A DNA stretch of 64,000 nt. Source: Micavibrio_C sp965231165. GTDB taxonomy: Bacteria > Pseudomonadota > Alphaproteobacteria > Micavibrionales > Micavibrionaceae. The stretch is from contig OZ246421.1 of NCBI GenBank assembly GCA_965231165.1, positions 930,001 to 994,000 on the forward strand, written 5' to 3'. Of this stretch, positions 8,954-17,233 are shown piece by piece. Both the position numbers and the translations under genes were made by a program. Each line of letters begins with the position of its first letter. Position 1 is the stretch's first letter. Below the pieces are notes generated by a model. It worked only from the letters and a program-made list of their open reading frames with translations, made no database searches and had not been told where the DNA came from.

Positions 8954-10145
8954 TGCCCTGAGCAGCCTGCACCGCCGTGCTGAACGCCGCCTGCAGCAGA
9001 TAGCCGCCCGTCGGCGCTTCCCAATCCAGCATTTCACCGGCGACAAAAACACCCGGCAGTGCTGTCAGCATGAAGTCCCGGTTTATTTCCGTCAGGGCGA
9101 TACCGCCTGCGGTCGATATGGCACGTTCAATCCCGGTTGTCCCCGTCAATGTCAGCGGCAAAGCTTTGGCCAGCCGCGCCGCCTCCACACCCTTTTTCTG
9201 GTGCAGAACTTCATTCACCAGACCAATGGCTGCGGCTGACAGACCGCCTGCCTTGCGCAAATGGTTGGATACAGAATCGCGGCCACGCGGTTTTTTCAGG
9301 CGCTGCTGCAAATCCTCGTAAGTCACATCAGGGCGCAGATCGAGGGTAACGGTGCATTTTCCCTTCTTTTCTATCTCGGTGCGCATAACGGATGACAAAG
9401 CATAAACCACCCCGCCCTCGATGCCGTTTTTCGTCAGCATGATTTCACCCTGCACCGAAGCATCGCCGCAAGCCAGCACGACGGGCTTTAGCGGCATCCC
9501 TGCATATTTCTCACGAAAGATCGGCGACCATGCGACGGTAAACCCGCAATTCGCCGGACGCAGCACTGTCACAGCGATGCCTTTGGATTGCAGCAGGTCC
9601 CGCCATGAGCCATCGGAACCCAGTTTGGGCCATGACGCCCCGCCGAGCGCCAGCAATGTGGCTGATGCTTTTACTTTATGCAGACCGTCTGCTGTCGAAA
9701 AAACCAGATGATCGCCTTCCCAGCCCTGCCATGTATGGCCGTATCTTATTTCGACACCTGTCGCCTGCAACCGCGCTAGCCATGCCCGCAACAAGGGGGA
9801 TGCTTTCATGGCCTTGGGAAATACGCGCCCGCTAGAGCCGACAAAGGTTTCCTGCCCCAGCCCTTCGCACCACGCCCGGAGATCATCAGGCGTGAAGTTT
9901 TTGATATAAGGCGTCAGGAAAGCCTGTGCTGCACCATAGCGCGTCATAAATTTTTCCAACGCTTCGGAATGCGTCAGGTTTAAACCACCGCGCCCGGCCA
10001 TCAGAAATTTACGTGCGGCAGTGGGCATGCGTTCATAAATGGTAACGGGTACGCCTGCCCCCGAAAGCTTCTCAGCAGCCATCAGGCCCGCAGGCCCGGC
10101 CCCGACAATGACAACATGATCAGGCACTGAGGGCGAATTTCTCAA
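8919..10145 (-). CDS. BaiN/HI0933-type NAD(P)/FAD-dependent flavoprotein (TIGR03862-like)
   Basis: This 408-residue protein has an N-terminal FAD-binding Rossmann motif (VVIVGAGPAGLMAAE), the family hallmark RKFLMAGRGGLNLTHSE, and a C-terminal FAD segment (PGVFVAGEMLDWEAPTGGYLLQ). These mark the HI0933/BaiN flavoprotein group, whose physiological substrates are mostly unknown. Its start overlaps the end of the adenine deaminase gene by 26 nt, so the two are probably co-translated. A GTG at 10127 is an alternative start that would shorten the overlap. The 3' end overlaps rlmN convergently. The exact oxidoreductase activity cannot be assigned. Confidence 0.85.
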   Translation of the reverse strand: MRNSPSVPDHVVIVGAGPAGLMAAEKLSGAGVPVTIYERMPTAARKFLMAGRGGLNLTHSEALEKFMTRYGAAQAFLTPYIKNFTPDDLRAWCEGLGQETFVGSSGRVFPKAMKASPLLRAWLARLQATGVEIRYGHTWQGWEGDHLVFSTADGLHKVKASATLLALGGASWPKLGSDGSWRDLLQSKGIAVTVLRPANCGFTVAWSPIFREKYAGMPLKPVVLACGDASVQGEIMLTKNGIEGGVVYALSSVMRTEIEKKGKCTVTLDLRPDVTYEDLQQRLKKPRGRDSVSNHLRKAGGLSAAAIGLVNEVLHQKKGVEAARLAKALPLTLTGTTGIERAISTAGGIALTEINRDFMLTALPGVFVAGEMLDWEAPTGGYLLQAAFSTAVQAAQGITAFLSARSRI

Positions 10146-11130
10146 GACGTTTATTCATGCGGTCTTTATCGGCGTCGCTGACGAAGCTGGCCTCAATGCC
10201 GTTGCGGGTCAAGGTCAGAAGATCGTCCTTGCTCAGATTCAGGGCATTGGTTACTGCCTTGAAATTCTCGGTCATGTAGCCGCCAAAATAGGCCGGATCA
10301 TCGGAATTCACTGTCGCCTTCAAACCCAGATCGAGCATTTTTTTCAACGGATGGTCTTTCATGTCCTTGATCCCGCACAGGCGCAGGTTGCTCAAAGGGC
10401 AAACGGTGAGCGCTATACCGTCATTGGCAATGCGTTTCACCAACGCACCATCTTCGAGCGAACGGTTGCCGTGATCCATACGGTCGATCTTCAGTCCGTC
10501 GATGGCCTCCCAGACATAAGCGGGCGGCCCCTCTTCCCCGGCATGCGCGACCAGCAGAAAACCTTCCTTGCGGGCTTCGGCAAAGACACGTTCAAATTTC
10601 GACGGCGGGTGACCGACTTCGGAGCTATCGAGGCCAACACCGAGAATTTTGTCTTTATAAGGAATGGCCTGCTTCAGTGTTTCAAAGGCCTTTTCTTCGC
10701 TCAAATGGCGCAGGAAGCACATGATCAGGTGCGATGTCACGCCCAGTTGCGTACGGCCATCGTCCAGCGCACGGGTAATGCCATTCAATGCTGTTTCAAA
10801 AGCCACGCCACGTTCGGTGTGCCCCTGCGGGTCGAAGAAAACTTCCGTGTGCATGACGTTCTGCGCGGCAACGCGTTTCAGGTAAGCCATCGTTAAATCG
10901 TAAAAATCCTGTTCCGTCTGCAATACACTCATGCCCTGATAATAGATATCGAGAAAATCCTGAAGGTTGCTGAAATTATAAGCCTGACGGACCTCCTCCA
11001 CATTCTTGAATGGGATGGCCACCTTGTTCCGTTGCGCCAGCGCGAACATCAGCTCAGGTTCCAATGAACCCTCAATGTGCAAATGCAATTCAACTTTGGG
11101 CATATCGTCGATGAATTTATCAAGGTTCAT
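10120..11130 (-). CDS. Adenine deaminase of the adenosine deaminase family
   Basis: The enzyme should hydrolyse adenine to hypoxanthine and ammonia in purine salvage. It shows the metal ligands HLHIEGS near the N-terminus, HAGEEGPP in the middle, a DHG segment (MDHGNRSLED) and SDDPAYFGGY near the end. The DDPAYFGGY form and SSEVGHPPSKF segment are typical of the adenine-specific branch rather than true adenosine deaminases, so annotation as add would be less accurate. The ATG at 11130 (336 residues) has AGGA about 10 nt upstream and is preferred over the start 6 codons earlier. It overlaps the preceding monooxygenase by 11 nt and the following flavoprotein by 26 nt: a tight three-gene operon. 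Confidence 0.88.
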   Translation of the reverse strand: MNLDKFIDDMPKVELHLHIEGSLEPELMFALAQRNKVAIPFKNVEEVRQAYNFSNLQDFLDIYYQGMSVLQTEQDFYDLTMAYLKRVAAQNVMHTEVFFDPQGHTERGVAFETALNGITRALDDGRTQLGVTSHLIMCFLRHLSEEKAFETLKQAIPYKDKILGVGLDSSEVGHPPSKFERVFAEARKEGFLLVAHAGEEGPPAYVWEAIDGLKIDRMDHGNRSLEDGALVKRIANDGIALTVCPLSNLRLCGIKDMKDHPLKKMLDLGLKATVNSDDPAYFGGYMTENFKAVTNALNLSKDDLLTLTRNGIEASFVSDADKDRMNKRLEKFALSA

Positions 11131-12283
11131 ATTTTTTATTCCTGTCATTCAAAGCTTCTGTGGTTTGACGGTCAAATGTCATAAATTCCCATGGCGTCTC
11201 AGCGCTCATCTTGCGGAAATCATTATAGGCCTGCAACAGCAAATCCTTGCTGCGGGCCGTGGCAAATTCCCACGCGATGTCCGCCGGACGCACGACATTA
11301 TAAGCCCGCACCTTATTTTTTGGCGAGAGTTTGTTCGTTGCCAGAATTTGCGCCAGCTGACTACCCACAAAGAATCCCTGATTCAGGGAACGGAAGTAAG
11401 GCACACCCATGGCAGCGTCCCCGGCCAGAAACCAGGCGCGGTCATCATGCATCATGGCAAAGCGCTTGGCCGCATACATGCTGAGCGTCAATTTCGTGAC
11501 TTTGACAGAATCGGCGATAGCCACCTCGTCAGCCTTCATCCGGCGCACATCCATATAGGTCTGGATGCTGCGCTTCAGGCACTCCGGTACACCGTCGCAA
11601 TCAATAGACAGGGGCTTTGCAAAACTGGCATCCGGCAGCGCCTGATATGTTGCTTTATCAAGGAACGCGCGCAGCGTTACCGGCGTAATGCCCTCTTTTT
11701 CCCGACCCACATATTCAAAAATCATATGCGGAATCAGTTTGTTGGCTTTGTACTGGTCACCGAGAAAATCCAGTTTACCGGTGCGGCCCTGCGCCTGATA
11801 TTTCACTTCCGTTACATATTGTAGCGGATAATCCTTGATAGCATTTTCCCCCATCAAGGCCTGACGCATATTACTGCGCGCCCCATCAGCCGCCACAAAA
11901 AGGCGGCATTCAGGATGACGGTCTTGCGCATCCGCCGGGCTTTCAATTTTTTGATAGTTGATGCCCACGCCCAGATCAAGGGCATAGGATTTCAGCGCCT
12001 GCTCCAGATCGTTTGTGCGGATAAATACCTGCCCCGTCGCCTGCAGGAATACATCGCGCAAACTGCAGCCTGTTATCTCTTTGAAAAACTCGTTCTCGCG
12101 CGCGCTGCCATCACGACAGGCGTACAGTGTGGTCGCCAGATGGCGCAGACGCAGAATGTGACTGCGCACATATTCCTCATGGCGCTCATAAACCTGCACA
12201 TCAAGATCAGGGTCGCGCTTCTTTAGATTTATGCCGAGCCATAACCCGACCGGGCCTGCGCCCACCGTAACGATATCTGCCAT
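11120..12283 (-). CDS. FAD-dependent monooxygenase-like protein
   Basis: From the ATG at 12283 the protein is 387 residues. It has an N-terminal dinucleotide-binding motif (IVTVGAGPVGLWLGINL), a VAADGARS segment (the DG motif of class A flavin monooxygenases) and a GDAAMGVPYFRSLNQGF segment, the second FAD ribose-binding motif. This is the p-hydroxybenzoate-hydroxylase fold. A SHILRLRHL segment after the first strand resembles MICAL-like enzymes, but I cannot name the substrate. AAGGGGA sits 8 nt before the ATG; the longer frame from 12313 has no advantage. It heads the operon with adenine deaminase and the flavoprotein, a combination that might mean oxidation of a purine-related or other heterocyclic compound, which is inference only. 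Confidence 0.75.
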   Translation of the reverse strand: MADIVTVGAGPVGLWLGINLKKRDPDLDVQVYERHEEYVRSHILRLRHLATTLYACRDGSARENEFFKEITGCSLRDVFLQATGQVFIRTNDLEQALKSYALDLGVGINYQKIESPADAQDRHPECRLFVAADGARSNMRQALMGENAIKDYPLQYVTEVKYQAQGRTGKLDFLGDQYKANKLIPHMIFEYVGREKEGITPVTLRAFLDKATYQALPDASFAKPLSIDCDGVPECLKRSIQTYMDVRRMKADEVAIADSVKVTKLTLSMYAAKRFAMMHDDRAWFLAGDAAMGVPYFRSLNQGFFVGSQLAQILATNKLSPKNKVRAYNVVRPADIAWEFATARSKDLLLQAYNDFRKMSAETPWEFMTFDRQTTEALNDRNKKYEP

Positions 12284-12347
12284 TTGATTTCCCCTTGGCC
12301 CGCAATGTGCCACCGGGATTATGTCCTGTCAAATTTAAGAAGAGACC

Positions 12348-13031
12348 CTAGCGGTCATCATGGCGACGACGGCGGAAAGGTAAGGTTTCCTCGGGGTTCG
12401 GGTGTGCCAAATCATTGAAAAGACCCGTTTTTACATCGTAGTCCAGCAACTTGCCGTGCTTCATGTCAAAATACCAGCCATGCAGCGTCACGGTCTTTTC
12501 ATCAACCGCTGATTTGATCCAAGGGAAGGTCAGCAGGTTATTCAGCGAGGTCACGATGACTTCTTTTTCGATGGCGCACTGACGATGTTCGGGCGTGGCT
12601 TGCGGCTGCTCGCGATCAACTTTCTCGCGGGCTTGTTTGCCAATGGAAATCCAATGGGTCAGGAATTCGAATTTATCCGGCTGGTTGTCCTGACTGGCCA
12701 GCGCCTGCACACCGCCGCACATGGAATGCCCCAGCACGATGATGTCTTTGACCTTTAGGCTTTTGACGGCAAATTCAATCGCGGCGCTGGTGCCGTGGTA
12801 GTTATCGTCAGGCTGATAAGGCGGAACGATGGCCGCAACGTTGCGCACAACAAACAGGTCACCAGGCTGGCTTTGCATCAGCAGCGCCGGGTCATTGCGC
12901 GAGTCACAGCAGGCAATGACCAGCGCCTCAGGGCTCTGGCCATTTGTGGTCAGTTCTTTATACAGGTCGCTGTTCCGAAAATATTTATGCTGGAACAGGT
13001 GAAAGCCTTTTACAAACCGGTTGAACGGCAT
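12348..13031 (-). CDS. Beta-class carbonic anhydrase
   Basis: The enzyme interconverts CO2 and bicarbonate. The zinc site is visible: Cys42, Asp43 and Arg45 in CCDSR, and His102 and Cys105 in GHSMCGG. The 227-residue length and the GTSAAIEFAV segment fit cytosolic beta carbonic anhydrases. No signal peptide is present. The C-terminus is rich in arginine and histidine. The ATG has GAGGG about 11 nt upstream. It stands alone, 64 nt before the monooxygenase gene in transcription order, and could be read together with it. Confidence 0.93.
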   Translation of the reverse strand: MPFNRFVKGFHLFQHKYFRNSDLYKELTTNGQSPEALVIACCDSRNDPALLMQSQPGDLFVVRNVAAIVPPYQPDDNYHGTSAAIEFAVKSLKVKDIIVLGHSMCGGVQALASQDNQPDKFEFLTHWISIGKQAREKVDREQPQATPEHRQCAIEKEVIVTSLNNLLTFPWIKSAVDEKTVTLHGWYFDMKHGKLLDYDVKTGLFNDLAHPNPEETLPFRRRRHDDR

Positions 13032-13132
13032 TCCTTGGTATTCCCTCTTGTTGTGTTGATCATAGCGTCTTGGGCTTGCGGGTGACAGGAGTTTGCGGAG
13101 ATTTCCTGAAAAATCCTCATGATTTTTATATG

Positions 13133-13162
13133 AAAAAAGCCCCTGACATCAGGAGCTTTTTT
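13133..13162 (-). terminator. Rho-independent terminator after ohr
   Basis: On the minus strand the sequence reads A-run, GCTCCTGA, loop, TCAGGGGC, then six T residues. The stem has one G-T wobble. It lies 30-60 nt downstream of the ohr stop and separates it from the carbonic anhydrase gene. The mirrored A and T runs could let it act in both directions. Confidence 0.85.
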
Positions 13163-13191
13163 TAAATTTATCTTGGGATTAGCAGGCTCTT

Positions 13192-13650
13192 TTAAACCAG
13201 CGTCAGCGTCACATCCACATTGCCACGTGTCGCGTTGGAATACGGGCAAACCATGTGGGCCTTGTTGATGATGTCTTGGGCAACGGCACGGTCCAAGCCC
13301 GGCAGATTGATTTTCAGTTCGATCTGCAGACCAAAACCATTCGGAATAGTCCCAATGCTGACGAGACCATTGATCTCAGCGTCTGCCGGAACAGCGACTT
13401 TCGCCTGGCCCGCGACGAATTTTATCGCCCCCAGGAAACAAGCTGAATAACCGATGGCAAATAATTGCTCGGGATTGACGCCATCGCCCTTGCCGCCCAT
13501 TTCAACGGGCTTGTCGAGTTTCAGGTCGAGCTTGCCGTCTGCCGTGGTGGCGCGGCCTTCACGGCCGCCTGTGGCTGTCGCATCGGCGGTATAGAGAATT
13601 TTGTCAGGAATAATCACTGTTGATGATGCTTTTTGTGCGGTCGCGGTCAT
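13192..13650 (-). CDS. ohr: Ohr/OsmC family organic hydroperoxide reductase
   Basis: Ohr reduces organic and fatty-acid hydroperoxides with a cysteine pair re-reduced by lipoyl proteins. Both catalytic cysteines are visible: Cys71 in GYSACFLGA and Cys135 in HMVCPYSNATRGN. The 152-residue length and the Ohr subfamily pattern (YTADATATGGREG near the start, MGGKGDGVNPEQLFAIGY) separate it from OsmC. The ATG at 13650 has a clear AAGGAGAG site; a longer frame from 13755 is not needed. It is monocistronic, with a terminator directly downstream. No OhrR-type MarR regulator gene is next to it. Confidence 0.95.
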   Translation of the reverse strand: MTATAQKASSTVIIPDKILYTADATATGGREGRATTADGKLDLKLDKPVEMGGKGDGVNPEQLFAIGYSACFLGAIKFVAGQAKVAVPADAEINGLVSIGTIPNGFGLQIELKINLPGLDRAVAQDIINKAHMVCPYSNATRGNVDVTLTLV

Positions 13651-13791
13651 GAAGTCTCTCCTTTTCACGGGTTTATCCTTGATGAATGTAACCCGTGACA
13701 GCGGAAATACAAGGTCGTTCAGACCTTGGTATTCCTCGCTTATTTCAGAGCGCACAATATGAATAATGGCGTCGCCACCCGCTCAATCAGA

Positions 13792-14877
13792 CTAGCAACA
13801 CAACGGCCCATTTGGCTTGTGCGGTTGTGCCTGCGCTTGCGGCTCGGAAGCAGGCGCCTCGTCATCTAATTCCTGCGCAAACAGATCCTCGACCTGCTTG
13901 ACCACAGGCAGACGAACAACATCTTCCGGCAGGTATCTCATCGTCGCAATGTCAGGGGCCGCTGCCTTTCCGAACGGTGTCGAAAGAAGCTTCATAACCT
14001 TCACCAGACCGGAAACAATGCTTTTATCCAGATCAATCTGGTTCTCGGCACCGGTCAGGACAAGCTTGCTTCCCTTGTCGAGCCTGGTCATGACCATATG
14101 CGTTTGCTCTACTGTCATGTTCTGCGCTTCATCGATCACCATGATGGTGTCCTTGATGTTACGTCCACGCATGTAAGCGATAGGTGCGATCTCGATTTTC
14201 TCGGCCTTGATAAGTCTCTTGGTTTCTTCTTTACCCAGCATTTCGTGAAGCGCATCATAAATGGGGCGCATATAAGGATCGACCTTCTCTTTTGCACCAC
14301 CCGGCAGATAGCCCAGTTTTTCACCGGCATCAACAGCCGGGCGTGAAATAAGGATTTGTTTGAATTCATCGCGTTTAAACGCCGCTACGGCAAGCGCGAT
14401 CGAGAGATAGGTTTTTCCGGTACCGGCGCTGCCTGTGGCAAAGCTGATCATATAATCACGGAAATTACGCATATGCTCGACCTGCCTGTCATTACGCGGC
14501 GTGATCAGAAGATTGGGGGTTTGAACGGCAAATTCATCGCCATAGGGATTGGGTGCCGCCTCTTCGGCGGCATCTGCCTTTGCCGTATTCTGATTGGCCT
14601 GTTTGGCGAGCATTTCACGGATCATATCCGGTGTGAGCACTGTATTACTGCGTGCCGTTCCAGCAAGAGACTTCAGGAGATTTAAGGCCTTCACGGCGCT
14701 TTCCTGCGGGCCGTTGACCGTGAATTTACTACCGATCCGGTTTACCTTGACGCCCATTTCCTGTCCCAGAACATCGAGATTTTCACGCCCGTTACCGCTC
14801 AGGTTCTTTGCGATCTGAAGGTTTTCTGTGCTGAAAAAATCGCTGTAATTGGCGTTATTCTTGAAATCTTCTCTCAT
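13792..14877 (-). CDS. phoH: PhoH-like ATPase
   Basis: This 361-residue cytoplasmic protein has a KH-like N-terminal region followed by the PhoH P-loop domain. Walker A is GSAGTGKT, Walker B is MVIDEAQN, and the conserved ISRPAVDAGEKLGYLPG and LTGAENQIDL segments are present. PhoH/YbeZ proteins act with the RNase YbeY in RNA metabolism, but ybeY is not beside it here. The ATG at 14877 has GGGGT upstream and is preferred to the one at 14898. A low-complexity linker rich in Q, A and P ends in an unusual LCC terminus. It is divergent from the ArsR operon. Confidence 0.9.
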   Translation of the reverse strand: MREDFKNNANYSDFFSTENLQIAKNLSGNGRENLDVLGQEMGVKVNRIGSKFTVNGPQESAVKALNLLKSLAGTARSNTVLTPDMIREMLAKQANQNTAKADAAEEAAPNPYGDEFAVQTPNLLITPRNDRQVEHMRNFRDYMISFATGSAGTGKTYLSIALAVAAFKRDEFKQILISRPAVDAGEKLGYLPGGAKEKVDPYMRPIYDALHEMLGKEETKRLIKAEKIEIAPIAYMRGRNIKDTIMVIDEAQNMTVEQTHMVMTRLDKGSKLVLTGAENQIDLDKSIVSGLVKVMKLLSTPFGKAAAPDIATMRYLPEDVVRLPVVKQVEDLFAQELDDEAPASEPQAQAQPHKPNGPLCC

Positions 14878-15001
14878 TTGGCACCCCGTTCGGCTCATGG
14901 TTAGCGTCTTATTTGTTTTTTCATATAACCAGCTCGTTATATTTTATTTTTCAGAATATCGCAAGCTTATTTGCCGTCCCTTTAAATCTTAATTATTTAA
15001 C

Positions 15002-15023
15002 TATATACTTAATTAAGTATATA
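15002..15023. promoter_or_regulatory. Perfect 22-bp palindrome, likely ArsR-type operator
   Basis: Bases 15002-15023 form a perfect AT-rich inverted repeat: each half reads TATATACTTAA toward the centre. It ends at the base before the proposed ArsR ATG. ArsR/SmtB repressors bind AT-rich dyads in their own promoters, so this is a strong candidate for the operator. Its position would block transcription and possibly initiation complex access. No Shine-Dalgarno is recognisable between it and the ATG. Confidence 0.7.
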
Positions 15024-15308
15024 ATGAATAATGAGAGTATGGATAGCTTTACAGCCCTTTCTGAACCAAACCGCCGCCGGATCGTTGAGATGCTAGCCAC
15101 CAACGGCCAGCTATCGGCGTCTGAAATCGGTGCGCAATTTGATATCAGCGCCCCTGCCGTATCCCAGCACCTGAAGGTTCTGCGCGAGGCCGGTCTGATC
15201 AAAATGGAAAAGCGCGCGCAGCAACGCCTCTACAGCGTAGAGCCTGCAGGCTTTCTAGAAATAGAGCAATGGATCTCGCTACTCACAAATAAGGAGAAAC
15301 TGTTATGA
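15024..15308 (+). CDS. ArsR-family transcriptional repressor
   Basis: This 94-residue winged-helix protein shows the classic family order: ALSEPNRRRIVEML (helix 1-2), LSASEIGAQFDISAPAVSQHLKVLREAGLI (recognition region) and the wing EKRAQQRLYSV. The metal-binding CxC box of ArsR/SmtB metal sensors is absent. It therefore belongs to the branch usually linked to SRPBCC/AHSA1 or other non-metal operons. The ATG at 15024 directly follows the palindrome and has no evident ribosome site; the ATG at 15039 is an alternative. It overlaps the DUF1428 gene by 4 nt (ATGA) and so leads a four-gene operon. Autoregulation is inferred from the palindrome. Confidence 0.9.
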   Translation: MNNESMDSFTALSEPNRRRIVEMLATNGQLSASEIGAQFDISAPAVSQHLKVLREAGLIKMEKRAQQRLYSVEPAGFLEIEQWISLLTNKEKLL

Positions 15309-15661
15309 CCTATGTTGATGGATTTGTGCTGGCTATCAAGAAAGATAAAATCGATGCCTATCGCCAGATGGCGCATGATGCCGGAAAAATCTGGATGGAT
15401 CACGGTGCGCTGGAATACAAGGAATGCGTACTGGAGGACATGAGCGACCCCGGCTTCTGCCTCACCTTCCCTAAAGGCTTTAACGCCAGCGATGACGAAG
15501 TGATGGTTTTCGCCTATATTGTTTACAAGTCACGCGAACAACGTGACGAAGTGAACAAGAAAATTCACGAAGACCCGCGTATGAAAGAAATGCCCGCAGA
15601 GATGCCGTTCGACATGAAACGCATGTGCTATGGCGGGTTTAAGACCATCGTTGAATATTAA
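15305..15661 (+). CDS. DUF1428 family protein
   Basis: The 118-residue protein begins YVDGFVLAIKKDKIDAYRQMA and ends DMKRMCYGGFKTIVEY, both typical of DUF1428, a dimeric alpha-beta barrel-like family of unknown function, often encoded next to ArsR regulators and SRPBCC proteins. It has no signal peptide. It is translationally coupled to arsR (ATGA overlap) and followed after 18 nt, with a GAGGAAG site, by the SRPBCC gene. A stress-response or small-molecule-binding role is only suggested by context. Confidence 0.88.
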   Translation: MTYVDGFVLAIKKDKIDAYRQMAHDAGKIWMDHGALEYKECVLEDMSDPGFCLTFPKGFNASDDEVMVFAYIVYKSREQRDEVNKKIHEDPRMKEMPAEMPFDMKRMCYGGFKTIVEY

Positions 15662-15679
15662 TTGAGGAAGAAATTTTAA

Positions 15680-16204
15680 ATGTCTGGATTCATCATCGCT
15701 GCACTGCTGATTGCCGCCGTCCTTATCGTTATCATTATAAAGCAGCCTGACGAATTCAAAGTCATGCGCAAGGCCACGATCAACGCGGCGGCACCGGTGG
15801 TATTCGAACATATCAACGACATGCATAAATGGCAGGCCTGGTCGCCGTGGGCACGGATGGAGCCAGAGGCCAAGGGCAGCTTTACAGGACCGGAGAAAGG
15901 CATCGGATCGTCCTTTCACTGGGAAGGCAAGAAGACGGGCACAGGCACCATGACCATCATTGACAGCCGCCCGCACGAACTGGTGAAATTCCGCCTTGAT
16001 TTCGAGAAACCCATGAAAGCCACCAACACGGCAGAATTCACCCTGACCCCGATGGGCCAGCAAACAGAAGTGTCATGGCGCATGTATGGGCCCAACAATT
16101 TCATCGGCAAAGCCATGGGGTTGGTGATGAACTGCGAAAAAATGGTCGGCGGGCAGTTTGACGACGGCCTTAAAAACCTGAATGAAATTGTTGAATCGAG
16201 ATAA
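15680..16204 (+). CDS. Membrane-anchored SRPBCC (polyketide cyclase-like) protein
   Basis: The 174-residue product has one N-terminal hydrophobic helix (residues 3-20) followed by an SRPBCC/START-like domain. The motif HINDMHKWQAWSPWARMEP and the following F-x-WEGKKTGTGTM segment are characteristic of the polyketide cyclase/dehydrase-like group in this superfamily, which binds hydrophobic ligands. The helix would anchor it in the inner membrane. It sits third in the ArsR operon, 6 nt before the DUF305 gene. Ligand unknown. Confidence 0.88.
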   Translation: MSGFIIAALLIAAVLIVIIIKQPDEFKVMRKATINAAAPVVFEHINDMHKWQAWSPWARMEPEAKGSFTGPEKGIGSSFHWEGKKTGTGTMTIIDSRPHELVKFRLDFEKPMKATNTAEFTLTPMGQQTEVSWRMYGPNNFIGKAMGLVMNCEKMVGGQFDDGLKNLNEIVESR

Positions 16205-16210
16205 AAAACC

Positions 16211-17005
16211 ATGAAAAAACTGATTGTTCCCGCCTTCCTTGCCCTGCTCTTGATGACATCTGCCCTGCCTGTTCAGGCCGCGCTTGAACCCGGCTATAAT
16301 CCGGGGCCGCGGCTGGGTACGCCGTGGTACGGCTATGTCGGTGCCGCGGAACGCACGGCAGACCTGGATTTTATCAAGGGCATGCGTCCCCACCATGCGG
16401 GGGCGCTGACCATGTCTGATGAATATCTCAATGATCGGGACGCCCGCAATCCGGCACTTAAAAAACTGGCGGAAGGCATCATCCGCAACCAGACATTTGA
16501 AATCGGCATGCTGGATAAGGTCGAAGCCTTTATGCAACCGCCCGCGCCCGAAGGCAAAAGATCACTGCGTCAGATCGCGGTGAAAGACCTCGGCCAGCAG
16601 CAAAAATTCATCCGCAGCGTTCCGCCCAGCCATCTGGCGCAACGGATGGAAGCGCAGGACGTTTCGGTGCGCGACGTGCAATTCGCCAAGGCGATGATCG
16701 TGCATCATCAGGCGGCGCTGGACATGGCGCATGACTATCTGGGCGATCCGGCGGCGCGTAACGGTTATCTGGAATTGATGTGTCTGGATATTCTGGTGGA
16801 CCAAAGTCAGGAAATCGCGCTGATGCATGCCATCATTGATAATTACAAAGGCGATGCCGATGCGATCAAGATCGACGATTCCATGGTACACGGGATGGAG
16901 GGAATGAAACATGGCAGCAAACATAAAGGCCATACCCCTGCCCCGAAGAAAACCGCGAAAAAGGCAGCGCCCGCCAAAACCGACCCGCATGCCGGGCATC
17001 ATTAA
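16211..17005 (+). CDS. Secreted DUF305 protein with Met/His-rich tail
   Basis: A signal peptide (residues 1-23, ending PVQA-A) directs this 264-residue protein to the periplasm. The DUF305 ferritin-like helical domain shows two HH motifs, His61-His62 in MRPHHAGAL and His165-His166 in MIVHHQAAL, each in the family pattern. The tail (about 225-264) is rich in Met, His and Lys (MVHGMEGMKHGSKHKGH, ending HAGHH), suggesting copper or other soft-metal binding, as in DUF305 proteins near copper-resistance genes. It is the last gene of the ArsR operon. The regulator lacks a visible metal site, so metal control is unproven. Confidence 0.88.
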   Translation: MKKLIVPAFLALLLMTSALPVQAALEPGYNPGPRLGTPWYGYVGAAERTADLDFIKGMRPHHAGALTMSDEYLNDRDARNPALKKLAEGIIRNQTFEIGMLDKVEAFMQPPAPEGKRSLRQIAVKDLGQQQKFIRSVPPSHLAQRMEAQDVSVRDVQFAKAMIVHHQAALDMAHDYLGDPAARNGYLELMCLDILVDQSQEIALMHAIIDNYKGDADAIKIDDSMVHGMEGMKHGSKHKGHTPAPKKTAKKAAPAKTDPHAGHH

Positions 17006-17233
17006 GCCCAGATAAAAGCCCGCAGGGAAACGGGCGCGCCCCAAAGTTTGACCACAATATGAGAACCTGTCAGACTGGTAGCATAGTTTGAAGCAATATC
17101 TCTGCGAATCCCGAGCCTTTAGGCCTCTTTTGAAGCGTTCCGTGTTCTCCATGATCCTTGATCGAGCTTGCCGCTTCCACCAAAGCGACACACGCGCATT
17201 GATTTACCAAAAAATCCACACAGGGAAGACAAA

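Noticed and set aside
17006..17233. Possible small gene or RNA between DUF305 and the receiver-like gene
   Set aside because: The only frame (17088-17270) overlaps the receiver gene start and has no ribosome site; only a weak hairpin is visible.
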